From: Thuidium tamariscinum
Taxonomy: Eukaryota; Streptophyta; Bryopsida; Hypnales; Thuidiaceae
Reading direction: 5' to 3'
Length of the DNA: 64,000 bases
Assembly (NCBI GenBank): GCA_947034885.2
Contig: OX344755.2
Location: forward strand, 4,032,501-4,096,500
A model generated the notes under the pieces. It was not told the DNA's origin and ran no database searches. It was given only the letters and a program-made list of their open reading frames with translations. Made by a program: the position numbers and the translations under genes. Positions 32,976-44,594 of the stretch are shown piece after piece. Each line of letters begins with the position of its first letter. Positions within the stretch are counted from its first letter, which is position 1.

Positions 32976-35480
32976 TTTTTTGCAAATTGCCTTGTGTAGT
33001 GAGAATAGAGGCAATTTGTTAGGTCAAGTTTACACTTAGAAGGAATTAGAGGCTAATTGTCATTCAGATTCTAAAGGACATAGTATTCAAAGATATGAAG
33101 CAAGGCAAATTGACTTGGCAGTTTTCCCATGAACGGTTGATCTCCAGCATAGTCATATACTTAGTCGAATTGCCATTTTCATTTGTACAGCACTCTTGAT
33201 TTTCATAGCTAGACTATTTGACGTATTCTATGTACCACTGAATTTCTTCAATTCAATAAAATATTTACTTGTCTAATCGTCTTGCTAGCTGAGTACCTGC
33301 GATGGGGCCAGCTTTTACGGCAAATTGACTGATTGAAAGTATTACTTGTGTTTTTGTGGGTCCAGGGATTGGACTTTGTCTTTGTGTGTGTGTGTTTATG
33401 AGTTAAGCAAATTTGACAAAGAGCAAATTGCCTCTGAACTCAGTTGAAGAAATTCTTTTAATTGTGACTTGATTCAGTGTTTGTATGAGAGTGTGGGAAA
33501 GAGTTAAGCAAATTTGACAAAGAGCAAATTGCCTCTGAACTCTACTTTAAATTGTTACTTGTGCCGGAAAGAGTTAAGCAAATTTGACAATGAGCAAATT
33601 GCCTCTGAACTCTACTTTAAAAACTTTACTTGTGTATTACTTAAGATTAGAATTTGAATAGAATTACTTTGGTATGTTTAGAACAATTTGCTGTGTATAT
33701 AATTGAAATGCTGTGTGACTGTGATGATGTGTGAAGTGCTAAAACAAATTGTCTTTTTGTGATCTGTCTATTTGCCTTAGTTGCATTCAGTTTTTAAGGC
33801 ATTGAAAATTATTAAAAAGCCATAATGCAACTAATTGTCATTGTGTCCTATATGTGAGCAATTTGCCATTGAACTGAACGAATTGCCTATGTGTTCAGTG
33901 CTAAATTGTTGAAAATTACTAAGAACATATGATACAGCTAATTGTCTTGGTATGGCATGTATGTAAAATCAGCCATGGAGCTTTAGCAAATTGACATGGC
34001 CATTGTTCATGTTAATGTATGCATGTGATGTGTAAGTCAAATCGTCTATGTGTGATGGAGAAGTGCAATCAGATTATTCCACCATACCTACAGTCGAATT
34101 GTCTTAAAGTTTAATTGCAAAATCAAATTGTCAGAATTAGTGAAAACTTGAGTGAGATTTTTCAGCAATTTGCCTGAGTGAATAAATATAAACAGCCAAT
34201 TGCCCAGCATGAGTTGGTGTCACTACTAGAAAAGTCACCCCGAATGAACTGAACTATGTTGATTAGGACATCTTGATTCGGACACTTTTAACACAATTGT
34301 GTTAAAAGTGTCCGAATCAAGATGTCCTAATCAACATAGTTCAGTTCATTCGGGGTGACTTTTCTAGTAGTGTGTGGTTGGTGAAAAAGATGTGGCGAAT
34401 TGCTTTGAAGTCAAATCGATGCAAAATTAAAGAAATGGAGAAATTTTGGCAAATTGCCAAAATACAAAGTGGAACTTGAAAAGATAAAACTAAAGCGACT
34501 TGGCCGAATTGCAAATTGACATCAAACATCAACCAGGGAGTTTTACCTAAATGATATTAAAAGTTTTATCTTATGTCTAATTGCATTTGTTATGATAACA
34601 AATTGTCATAAAATTAAAGATGAATAAATGAATAATTAAATCATAAATTGTGACAAATTGCTATTGTGCATTGAAATTTTATAATAAAACTACTTGTGAA
34701 ATTGTTGTGAGTTTTGATTATAGAAAAATTCTATAATTAAAATTTAATTTAATTGCATTGATAAATTGCATTATCATAATTGTGAAAAATGTCAAACTTA
34801 TAGAAAATACAATTTGATAAATATGAAGATGGAATTAAATTAGAGTCTAATTGCTGAAATTGATAAAACAAATTAAATTAATTCTCAAAAGGAATTAATT
34901 ACATAATAATTATTCAAAAGATTAAATTCTTGATACATCTAATTGAAGAGAAACCATGGTCTTAGGTCCATAGGAAGTTACTATGACAAATTGCCTTATG
35001 ACAAATTGCCTTGGTGTTGATGATGAAGAAAAATGACAAATGGCTTTGAAGTGTGATGGTGGAACAATATGACAAATTGCCTTGTGATTTAGAAAATCAC
35101 CCATAAATTATTTTAATTAATATATTGAGGAACAAATTGCCATTGATATTATAAATTGTTCTAAGATAAAATTAAACTAACCAATTGATTTGAACATGTG
35201 CAGTGGCATGGAAATGAAGCCAATTGCATATACACTCATGCCTTGCATTTAATTAGGGACAAATTGCCTTAGGACTGGGACTGGTTTGATACTCATCTAA
35301 ATTGTGATTAGGCTAGTTAAATAGTGACGGAAGACAAATTGCTTAGTAAAAGAATTTCATGGTAATTAAGGAATTGGCCGAAGAAGAATATTATATATAT
35401 ATTATATAACTTGTTGCAATGATTAAGTCGGATAGTGCATGCAGGTGACAAATTGCTACATACCCTTGACAATTTGCTAT
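32976..35480. repeat. Array of dispersed AAATTGCC motifs
   Basis: The short word CAAATTGCC, or close forms (CAATTTGCC, GAATTGCC, TAATTGTC), occurs many tens of times over 2.5 kb in both spacing and context variants. A longer unit, AGTTAAGCAAATTTGACAAA followed by GAGCAAATTGCCTCTGAACT, is repeated at about 33400, 33501 and 33571. There is no ORF. It resembles a diverged minisatellite field. Confidence 0.6.
34221..34372. mobile_element. CACTA-type MITE, perfect 152-bp palindrome
   Basis: Begins CACTACTAGAAAAGTCACCC and ends in the exact complement. The two 76-base halves match at every position I checked. It is flanked by the 3-bp duplication TGT (34218-34220 and 34373-34375). It lies inside the giant hAT, so it inserted after that element formed, and recently by its lack of arm divergence. 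Confidence 0.95.
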
Positions 35481-35759
35481 TCCCTTTTAGAATACTAGTC
35501 CAGGACTAGGACAGCACTCATGTGTCCATAGCATTATTAATGGACTGATCAACGAAATTATTTCCTGGGAATAAGAGTGAAACCCCAAATTGCCCATTCA
35601 AATGTCTTTGTATGTGGAAATTAGCAGTATATTTCAATCCATTCTGAATTACATGTGACTTTAGTCACAATACGTTAGACTATTTGACCATTCCTCTAGA
35701 TTTGAACCCCTATACTATAGTCCTGGGTTTTGTGAAATTAACCAAAATCTAGACTACAA

Positions 35760-37320
35760 TAACTTGAGATGGAACAATTATGCTAATTAAGCCAAAAAAA
35801 ATGAAAAAAAAATGAATCCAACAAAAGAAAAGTCGAAAAGGCATTGACTTGGAATGTAAGTGCTTTCAAAATAAATGCACCCAAAAGAGGGGTGGAGAGA
35901 CCCAAGCTTTCGTAAATTTTATTTGGGAATGATTCTAAACTTCACTTACAAGTTAAAGTGATTGACTATAATCCCAAACACTCATCCTTCAATTTGCTAT
36001 CACGTAATTGCCAGAACTACAATGGAAGTGTATTGTTACCCAAAGTACAAAAAAATGGGAAAAGTAAATAGGGATGATTCAGTTGGCATGGAAATAAGTA
36101 CATATTTAATAAAAAATGGTTACCAAATATAAAAAAATTTAGTGGCAAAAAAATCAAATTCATTGACTTGAAATTGATGAAGTAAAATGTCATTGAGTTG
36201 GAATAGGATTCAATCATAAAAACATGTACGGAATGAAATGAAAAGTCATTGAATTGGAGTGGGATTCATTTCCAGTCTATGAAAAAAATTAGGGAAGGAA
36301 AAAAGACGTCATTTAGTTGGAGTAAAAGTGCATTTTAGATGTTCTTAATAGAAGCAAACAAATGTGAAAGAGATATGAAACAAACATTGTGTTTGATTAC
36401 CTATTTTAATAAACGAGAAATGGAAAGCGAATGGAAAGACTTCCATTTTTTACCATAAAAAACATTTATTATTGAGTTGGTATGGAAGAGTTTTTCTAAT
36501 GAATAAAAAAAATAGGAAAGGGATTGACGGGAAAAAAAATGACAATTTGTTAAGACGGAAAAGATTTGGGTTTAGGATTAAAAAATAAGGAACGAGAATG
36601 AGGGCAAAAAGAAATTGGTATTGAGTTACATGGACAAGTTTTGCTAAACAATAAAGTAAAAACCATAATAAAAAATAGTAAAGGGGTTGGTTAGTTGGTG
36701 GTACAAAAAAAAAATCCCATTGACATTGGATGAAAGAGCTTTGCTAATCAATGAAGCCAAATACATTTAGGAAAGGCAATGGAATGATTCAACTAATAAA
36801 TATTGGTATTGCTAATTAGAATAAAAGAGTTCTAGAAATTAATGAAGACCAATAGAAATGAAAATTTGAAAAGGAAATGGTGACAAAAAAAGATAGAATG
36901 ATGCAACAAAAAAAGGATGGCATAGAGTTGGGGAATGAGAGCTTTGCTAATTAATAAGAAATAAATAGGAAAACGAATGACTTAAAAAAAAATTGGCATT
37001 CAATTTGAATGCAAGAGTTTTAGGAATGAAGTCCAAAAAAAAGGAGATAAAATGATTCAATAAAAAAGGAATGATGCCACAAAACAAGGAGGCTAAATAA
37101 TTCAACAAAAAAGGAATGACAATGACTTCGCATAAAAGAATTTTTGCATTGGAGGCAAAAAATATAAGAGTTTTGCTAATTAATGAAGCAAGAAAAATGG
37201 AAAAGGAACTGAATTAAGAAATAAAAAGATGGCATTGACTTCGGATAAGATAGTTTTGCTTTCGATGCATAAAAAATTGGAAAGGGGATGATGAGATGAA
37301 AAATTGAAGTGGCGTACGAG
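35760..37320. repeat. Degenerate A-rich array, right arm
   Basis: Units of about 60-75 bases combine TTGAGTTGGNATGGAAGAG, TTTTGCTAATNAATGAAGC, AAAAAATAGGAAAGGGAATG and ATTCAACAAAAAATGGCATT words. This is the reverse complement of the array at 25440-27420. Non-coding. Confidence 0.65.
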
Positions 37321-37549
37321 AGGTCTAGAATTTTTTGTTTAAATCTCTACTACTTCTTTCATTTTAAACAAATTAAGTTTTACCCTTGTATCTAGTACAC
37401 TACATTTCCTCTATATTCCCTAAATATTTCCTCAAAATATCCGGAACATTTGCTAAATAGAAGAATTTAGACTTCTTTTTTTAAATCTAAAATTCTTTTT
37501 AGTTCAAAGTACTAGTTTCTTTTTTGGGACACAAATAAGGTTCAAAGTA

Positions 37550-38160
37550 GTTCGGAGTGTTAGAAGACATAAGGAACGACATGTTCCACCACAACAAAGG
37601 GGACATGCTCTTCCACGAAGTTTCTTCCAAATCTTAGTCCATTGAGCTCTTTAATTTGGCATCTTGCTTTCATGGTCTTGTCGGAATGTAGAACAAGTTG
37701 TTCTTCCTAAAATTAAAGGTTCCCCCGCTCCAAGAAAAGGAAGGATTGAAGGATCTCATGCCCAAGCGCATTTCAAAGTCCTCCCTCCTGTGCTGTATGA
37801 CCATGTCCGTGCCCTGACGTCAAGTCCGCGCCCTGGAGTCCGCGCCTTGACATGAAGTCCGCGCCATATATTTGAATTGTCCGCCCTCAAGTCCGCGCCC
37901 TGCGTCCATGCCCTGACATAGCCAATGTCACGAAAACATTGGTGAGAGAAAGCTTTCTTGTCTCTCCATCACTATAAAGAATCTAAAAGAAGGCATGATT
38001 GAATTTAATGGTTCCTGGTTTCCATGAAAAGGAGGGACACAATCTTGCAAGAGCAATAAATAGGAGCAAGGAGGGATCCCATGCGGGAAGTCAACCTCAT
38101 TTGCAGTGCATGCACGTTTGCGCACCAAGAATGGTACGTGCTTGTGAGTGCTCCTAACTC
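37550..38160 (+). repeat. Duplicated GC-motif segment, copy A
   Basis: Positions 37550-37770 match about 52145-52360 (both contain TTGAGCTCTTTAA and TTGGCATCTTG-like sequence, then TAGAACAAG and ATGCCCAAG). Positions 37780-38135 match about 50035-50335 (GCATTTCAAAGTCCTCCCTC, AAGGCATGATTGAATTTAATG, GGAGCAAGGAGGGATCCCATG, GTGCATGCACGTT). About eight GTCCGCGCCCT motifs lie at 37803-37918. Confidence 0.75.
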
Positions 38161-38336
38161 CACCCTCGAGCTAAGAGTTTTTCACACGGGTCCTCTGTCT
38201 AATTGAGTTTTCTTTCTAATTGGGTGTTAAAAGAAAGCCTTCCAAGCAATGAACTCTTTTAGTCACGTCTTTTAAGTGTTTTTAATCTAATTTGTGGTTA
38301 TAATCTTATCTAATCTATTATAAAAGTCAACCAAGC

Positions 38337-38344
38337 AATCCTAC
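38337..38344. repeat. Left target-site duplication of the inner hAT
   Basis: AATCCTAC precedes the terminal CATGG at 38345 and is repeated exactly at 46356-46363. Confidence 0.93.
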
Positions 38345-38480
38345 CATGGTTGTCATAACGGGCGAGTTAGGGTCACCGGACGTCCCGGACGGACGGGCGA
38401 ACCGGACCGGACGAACCGGACCGGTTTATTTTCCAAAGTAGTGGAAATTTTTAGGGTTGACACGTCACCTCAGAACGCGA
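38345..38480 (+). repeat. Left terminal region (type-2 end) of the inner hAT
   Basis: After CATGGTTGTCATAACGGGCG come GAGTTAGGGTCACCGGACG, then CCAAAGTAGTGG and GGGTTGACACGTCA. The same order is found on the reverse strand at 59425-59540 at the right end of the outer element. Confidence 0.85.
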
Positions 38481-39110
38481 AATCTAGAGCGCGGACGCCT
38501 TTGTCAGGGCGCGGACGCGTACATGTAGGGCGCGGACTTCACCGTGACATTGTCAAGGCACGGACGCGTATAGGAAAGGCGTGGACTTCACCGTCAACGT
38601 CAGGGCGGGGACACAAAAAATGACAGGGCGCGGACGTCAACTTCTTTCTGCTTTTGCAATTGGAGTTTTGAGAATTTGGAGGCATGCAATATACCATTGG
38701 AAAGGTATTCAAAATACCTTTCCAATGGTATATTACACGCCTCTAAATTCTCAAAACTCCAATCGCAAATTGGAAAACAAATCTACTACCAAAATCCACT
38801 ATGCAGAGAGTCCATGAGCAGGCGCGGACGCAAGGCTGGGCCGGGACGTCAGAGCGGGGACGCAAAGACGGGCGCGGACGCTAAGGCGCAGACGTCAACT
38901 TTCTTCTGCTTTTGCGATTGGAGTTTTGGGAATCTGGGGGGGTGTAATATACCATTAGAAAGGTATTTTGAATACCTTTCCAATGGTATATTACGCGCCC
39001 CCAGATTCTCAAAACTCCAATCGCAAATTGAAAAACAAATTTGCTGCCAACATCCACAATGCAGTAAATCCGAGGCAGGGCTCGGACGCGAGGCAAGGCG
39101 AGACCACAAA
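38480..39110 (+). repeat. Inner-element GC motifs and two hairpins, left side
   Basis: About a dozen GTCAGGGCGCGGAC-like motifs surround two strong hairpins. Both are built from TTGCRATTGGAGTTTTGRGA, CAATATACCATTGGAAAGG and the palindromic centre GGTATTTTGAATACC. They are centred near 38710 and 38970. The same hairpins occur near 43112, 45804 and 46060. Confidence 0.8.
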
Positions 39111-40075
39111 CTGCGTGGGTGTTTTCAAATGGCCTTGGCCTTGGGATTCCTCTTCTTCACTAAACCCGCCCCCCCAAAAGGCCACATTAATTACTGGCAG
39201 CTCATTTGTGTACGGTTGACTAAATCTCCAAGTACATGGAGGTCAAATGGACACATTAAGAACTCTACCTACCAACTACAACTTGCACAAGGGTGGAGGC
39301 CTTTGAGAGCTAAGTGCATTTCTCTCTCTTGTGGCCTAACTCCTCAAATCTTCTTTCTCACAAGACCTTGGATTCTTCATTCTTGAATTGAATCTTTGGG
39401 AACTTGGAGGATAAAATAGTTCTTTTGTTTGTATTTGTTTTCCTCAATTTGATTCTTGAAGGCTTTGGATGGGGTTATTAGAGGGTGATGTAGCCCTTGC
39501 TATTTATTTACACCAAAGCTTGGATATGTAGGTTATTTTTTTACTTTTTCTTATAGTAGTTTTACTTAATTATTTATTGTGTAAATTCTAAAGAAGGGAT
39601 TTAGTGAAGGGCACGTCTTTTTCCATTGCTTTTTTAAGTAATTTGGATGAATGGTTTTTTTTCCCTTACCATTTCTTTATTTTACTTTAGAAAGTGTGAA
39701 GAATTAATTAATAATAGTGGAGGCCCTCATTCTTCATTTATTTTAGGGCGGTGTACAATTGAGTTCCCCTAGGGATTGTTCATTTAGTTATTGAATGCAT
39801 GAAGGAGGGATTTGGAAGAGAGGAGGAGGTGACTTTGTTGTATTTCTTAAAATCTTGAAGTAGAGTTTTTAGTTCTTGAGGAATTTTTTTTTTTTTTGGA
39901 TGAATGTCTTAAAAAATGATACAATGGGGACCAAGGGCACTCTCTCCCCATTTTTCTTTTCATGTAGCATTTATATTGTTGAAGGGAATTTAGAATTTAA
40001 TTTTTTAATGATTGAATGAAGGATTAATCACACAATTTTATTATCTCAATCCTTGAAGATCACAATGGATATAAT
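38620..40075 (+). repeat. Left arm of the inner element's long inverted repeat
   Basis: Matches about 44595-46150 in reverse with high identity, apart from changes in the GC-motif segments and poly-A/T runs. Shared blocks include AAATGGCCTTGGCCTTGGGA, AAGGCCACATTAATTACTGG and CACAAGACCTTGGATTCTTC. ORFs in it appear only because the repeat is present in three copies. Confidence 0.85.
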
Positions 40076-40079
40076 TGGT

Positions 40080-42970
40080 AGGGCCACTAGGGCGGGGGCC
40101 TTACGGCTAGAACAACAATGGAGTGGAACCTTGGTAGGCCTTTCAAATGGACTTGGGGTCATATGATTATTCTTCTCTCTAAAATTGAGGGATTACCTCA
40201 ATGTTGTCAACCCATTTTTGTACTACAAACTAAATCTACAAGTTCATGATGGTGAAATGGTCACATTAATTACTTCACCTACCTCAATTTGCAAAAGAGT
40301 TGAAGAATGAATGCATTCTTATTTTTGGGGGCCTACCTTTTTATGTCTTGTTTCTTCCCAAGCTCCTTGTCACTTCAATCTTCAACTAAACACCAAAAAT
40401 TTAAGAGAGACACTTTGAATAATAAAAAAAATTGTCTATTGGAAGTGGAGGTTACTTCTTACCTAGTTTGGTTCAAGCCATTGTTGGAATAGAAAAGAAG
40501 GAACAAAAAGATAGGCACTTGAATTATTTTATTTTATTTTTCTACAATAGAAGTCAAGGTTATTCCTACCCTAGTATAGTCTAAGATTTAATTGTAGGAA
40601 TAGAAAGAGGGAATTCAAGGAAAGCATTTGATTCATTGAATTTCTTTTCCTACAATATAAGTCAAGGTTATTTCTTGCCCAATATTGGATCATTAAATTG
40701 TAGGAATTCAAATGAAGGGAGGACTCTTGAAAAATTGATTATTTATTTATTTTAAAAATAAATAGAAATTTTATTTCCCTATTTAAATTTAGATCATTCA
40801 ATTTTCGGAATGAAAAGAAGGGGAATTCTTAAGTCTGATATTTTTTTTTTTCCACAATAGGAGTCAAGGTTATTTTCTTTTCTTGGTTTGGATCATTGAA
40901 TTGTGGAAATGGAAAAAAGGGGGAAACTTAAATCATTTAAAAAAAAATTTGTACAATATAAGTCAAAGTTTTTTTTGCCCAAACTTAGTTCAATAATTTA
41001 GTATGGGAAAAGAAAATATAGGAACAAGTGAGAAAAGTTTATATATTAACAAAAGCATTTTATATGTATTTTTTTAAGAGCTATTGGAAAGGTTTTTACC
41101 TTTTAAACATTTATCCTATCAATTGTTGAAAGAAAATAATAAGGCATTTAAGATTATAGGTTTTAGTGTTTTTTAAAGTTTGGGGTGTAGGAGTTAGAGT
41201 TTAACCTTTGAAAGAAACAATAAAGTATTTTAATGAATGAGTTATTTAGGTGCACAAGCGTGTGTGATTTCAAGCTAGGTGTGAATGTTATGGCATGGTT
41301 GTGAGGCCATACATTCTTTAACAAAGTCTTCCAACTTTAAATTGTACGGATGATAACACTACAATAGAGTAGAGACATTTGGATGTGGACATTTAGGCAT
41401 AAAGGTAGTAGTTGGGCTTGAAAAATAGTACATTGTCTTTGGAAGGTTGAACCCTAAATTCTACATCTTAGTCCCTAAAACCTAAGAGAACCTAAATTGT
41501 ATGATCCGAAGAAGTCTTCTTTTTTTGTTCCAACATTTAATAGAACAAATGATTGAGGAGTTGTAACCTTTTTAGATTCGTCCAAAAGAATATGAAAATG
41601 AAGTGCATATATAGTTATATATGAACATTACTCATTTATTTTCTTTTTCAATATTCCTACATTTAATTGCTTAGGCAAAAAATAACCTTTGTCTCTATTG
41701 GGAAAAAGAAATCATAATAAATCAAATACCTTTGTTGCTTTTGTATTTGTACAACTAAATGTTGATCCAAACTTAGGCAAAGAATATCCTTGGCTTCTAT
41801 CATAGATAAAAAAAATTAAATGATTCAAGTGCCTCCCTTTTAATCCTTTCTTTTCTATTGCAACAACTAAATGTTAAAACAAGCTTAGGAAAGAAATAGC
41901 CTTTCTCTCTATTAGGCGAATAGAAATATTTAACAAATCAAACCCCTCCTTTTTAATTCCATTTATGCTATTTTCACAATCAAATATTAAACCAAGATTA
42001 GGCTAAAAATAATCTCTCTTTATTAGAGAATTTTTTTCAATGATTCAAGTACCTCTTCTTCTTTTCAATTTCTACAATTCCACAATCCTAGCTTAGTCAA
42101 GATTCAAGAACTAACCTTTACTCCTATGGTGAAAAGAAGTGTAAAGGATTCAAGTGTCCCCCCTCTTTTTCCATTTTTACAATTAAATGATCCAAACTTG
42201 GGTAAGGAAACAACCTTGACTCTTATTTTAAATAAAATAAAATAAAATGATTTAAGAGTTCCCTTTCATTCCTATTCCTATAATAAAATGTTGAATCAAC
42301 CTCACACAAAACATAACATTGACTGGTATTTTAAAAGAGAAAAAAAATATTCAAGTGTTCTCCGTTCTTTTCCATTACCACAATTCAATGATCCAAGTTT
42401 GGGCAAGAAATAACCTTGACTTATATTGTAAGAAAAAATTCAATGAATCAAGTGCTTTTTTGGAATTCCCTCTTTCTATAATTCCCACAATTAAATGTTA
42501 GACCAAACTTAGGCAAAAAAAAACTTGATTCCTATTGTAGAAAAATAAAATAAAATAATTCAAGTGCCTCCCCTTTTGTTCCTTCTTTCCTATTCCAACA
42601 ATAACTTGAACCAAACTAAGCAAGAAATAACCTCAACCTCCAATGGACAAAATTTTTTATTATTCAAAGTGTCTCTTTAAAATTTTTGGTGTTTAATTGA
42701 AGGTTGAAGTGGCAAGGTGCCTTGAGAGGAAACAAGACATAGAAAGGTAGGCCTCCAAAAATAAGAATGCATTCCTTCTTCAACTCCTTTGCAAATTGGG
42801 GTACGTGAAGTATTTAATGTAGCCATTTGACCATCATGTACTTGTGGATTTGGTTCATAGTACAAAAATGAGTTGACAACATTCAAGTGATCCCTCAATT
42901 TTAGGGAGAAGAAGAATCCTATGGCCCTAAGATCATTTGAAAGGCCCGCCAAGGTTCCCTCTCCATTCTT
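40080..42970. repeat. Inner-element central palindromic region
   Basis: Positions 40090-40430 are matched in reverse by about 42670-42960 (GGTAGGCCT...AAATGGACTTGG against TCATTTGAAAGGCCCGCCAAGG; CTTCAACTAAACACCAAAAA against TTTTTGGTGTTTAATTGAAG). Positions 40490-41100 are matched loosely in reverse by 41690-42660 (CACTTGAATTATTTTATTTT; ATTCAAGTGCCTCC). No coding sequence. Confidence 0.65.
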
Positions 42971-42974
42971 GTCC

Positions 42975-44110
42975 AAGCTGTAATGTCCACACCGTAGCGT
43001 CCACGGCCTGTCGCGGACGTTGGGGCGCAGACGTCAACTTTCTTCTGCTTTTGCGATTGGAGTTTTGGGAATCTGGGGGGGGGGTGTAATATACCATTAG
43101 AAAGGTATTTTGAATACCTTTCCAATGGTATATTACGCGCCCCCAGATTCTCAAAACTCCAATCGCAAATTGAAAAACAAATCTGCTGCCAACATCCACA
43201 ATGCAGTAAATCCGAGGCAGGGCTCGGACGCGAGGCAGGGCGGGACCACAAACTGCGTGGGTGTTTTCAAATGGCCTTGGCCTTGGGATTCCTCTTCTTC
43301 ACTAAACCCGCCCCCCCAAAAGGCCACATTAATTACTGGCAGCTCATTTGTGCACGGTTGACTAAATCTCCAAGTACATGGAGGTCAAATGGACACATTA
43401 AGAACTCCACCTACCAACTACAACTTGCACAAGGGTGGAGGCCTTTGAGAGCTAAGTGCATTTCTCTCTCTTGTGGCCTAACTCCTCAAATCTTCTTTCT
43501 CACAAGACCTTGGATTCTTCATTCTTGAATTGAATCTTTGGGAACTTGGAGGATAAAATAGTTCTTTTGTTTGTATTTGTTTTCCTCAATTTGATTCTTG
43601 AAGGCTTTGGATGGGGTTATTAGAGGGTGATGTAGCCCTTGCTATTTATTTACACCAAAGCTTGGATATGTAGGTTATTTTTTTACTTTTTCTTATAGTA
43701 GTTTTACTTAATTATTTATTGTGTAAATTCTAAAGAAGGGATTTAGTGAAGGGCACGTCTTTTTCCATTGCTTTTTTTAAGTAATTTGGATGAATGGTTT
43801 TTTTTAAAGTGTCCCTTTAAAAGTTTTGGTATTGAGTTGAAAATTGAAGTGACAAGGTGCTTGGATAGAAACAAGACATAGAGAGGTAGGCCCCAAAATT
43901 AAGAATGCATGCCTTTTCCAATCCTTTTAAAGATTGAGGTAGGTGAATTATTTAATGTGGCCATTTCAGCATCATGGACTTCTAGATTTGGTCTCTAGTA
44001 CAAATATGACCTCACAACATGAAAGTAATTTCTTGATTTTAGGGAGAAGAAGAATCTCATTGCCCCAAGTCCATTGAAAAGGCTCGTGAAGGTTTCTTCT
44101 ATACTTTTAT
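42975..44110 (+). repeat. Internal direct copy of left-arm sequence
   Basis: Positions 42990-43800 repeat about 38870-39670 in the same orientation, including one hairpin and two GC motifs. Positions 43805-44110 repeat about 42665-42960. This insertion makes the two halves of the inner element unequal. Confidence 0.75.
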
Positions 44111-44594
44111 CCATTGGTGCTGAAGCTTATACCTAGCTTTGCTTGATTCAAGTTATTGTTGGAATAGGAAAGAAGGAACAAGACGAGAGGCACTTGAATT
44201 ATTTTATTGAACTAATTGAATTCATTTAAATTTTCTTTAAATGGAAAGAAAGATTATATGTTACCTAAGTTTGGTTCAACATCTAATTGTGAATATAAAA
44301 AGGATGGAACTAAAGTGGAGGCATTTTAATCATTTAAATTTATTTATTTGTATAATAGAAATCAATGTTATTTCATATTCCAGATAACTATACAATTAAT
44401 TGTGTCAATAGGATAAATGGAAAATATTAGTTTTACCTAATTTTTGTCTTTCTTATTGCAATTGTGAGAAAGCTTGTCTTTTATTCAAGCTAAATTCAAC
44501 TTTCAATAGAATTTTATTGAAAAGAAAGAATTGAAGTATTGAATTTAAGTTTAGAGTATCTAAGACTTTCCTTTGAAAATTTGGAAAAAAAATA

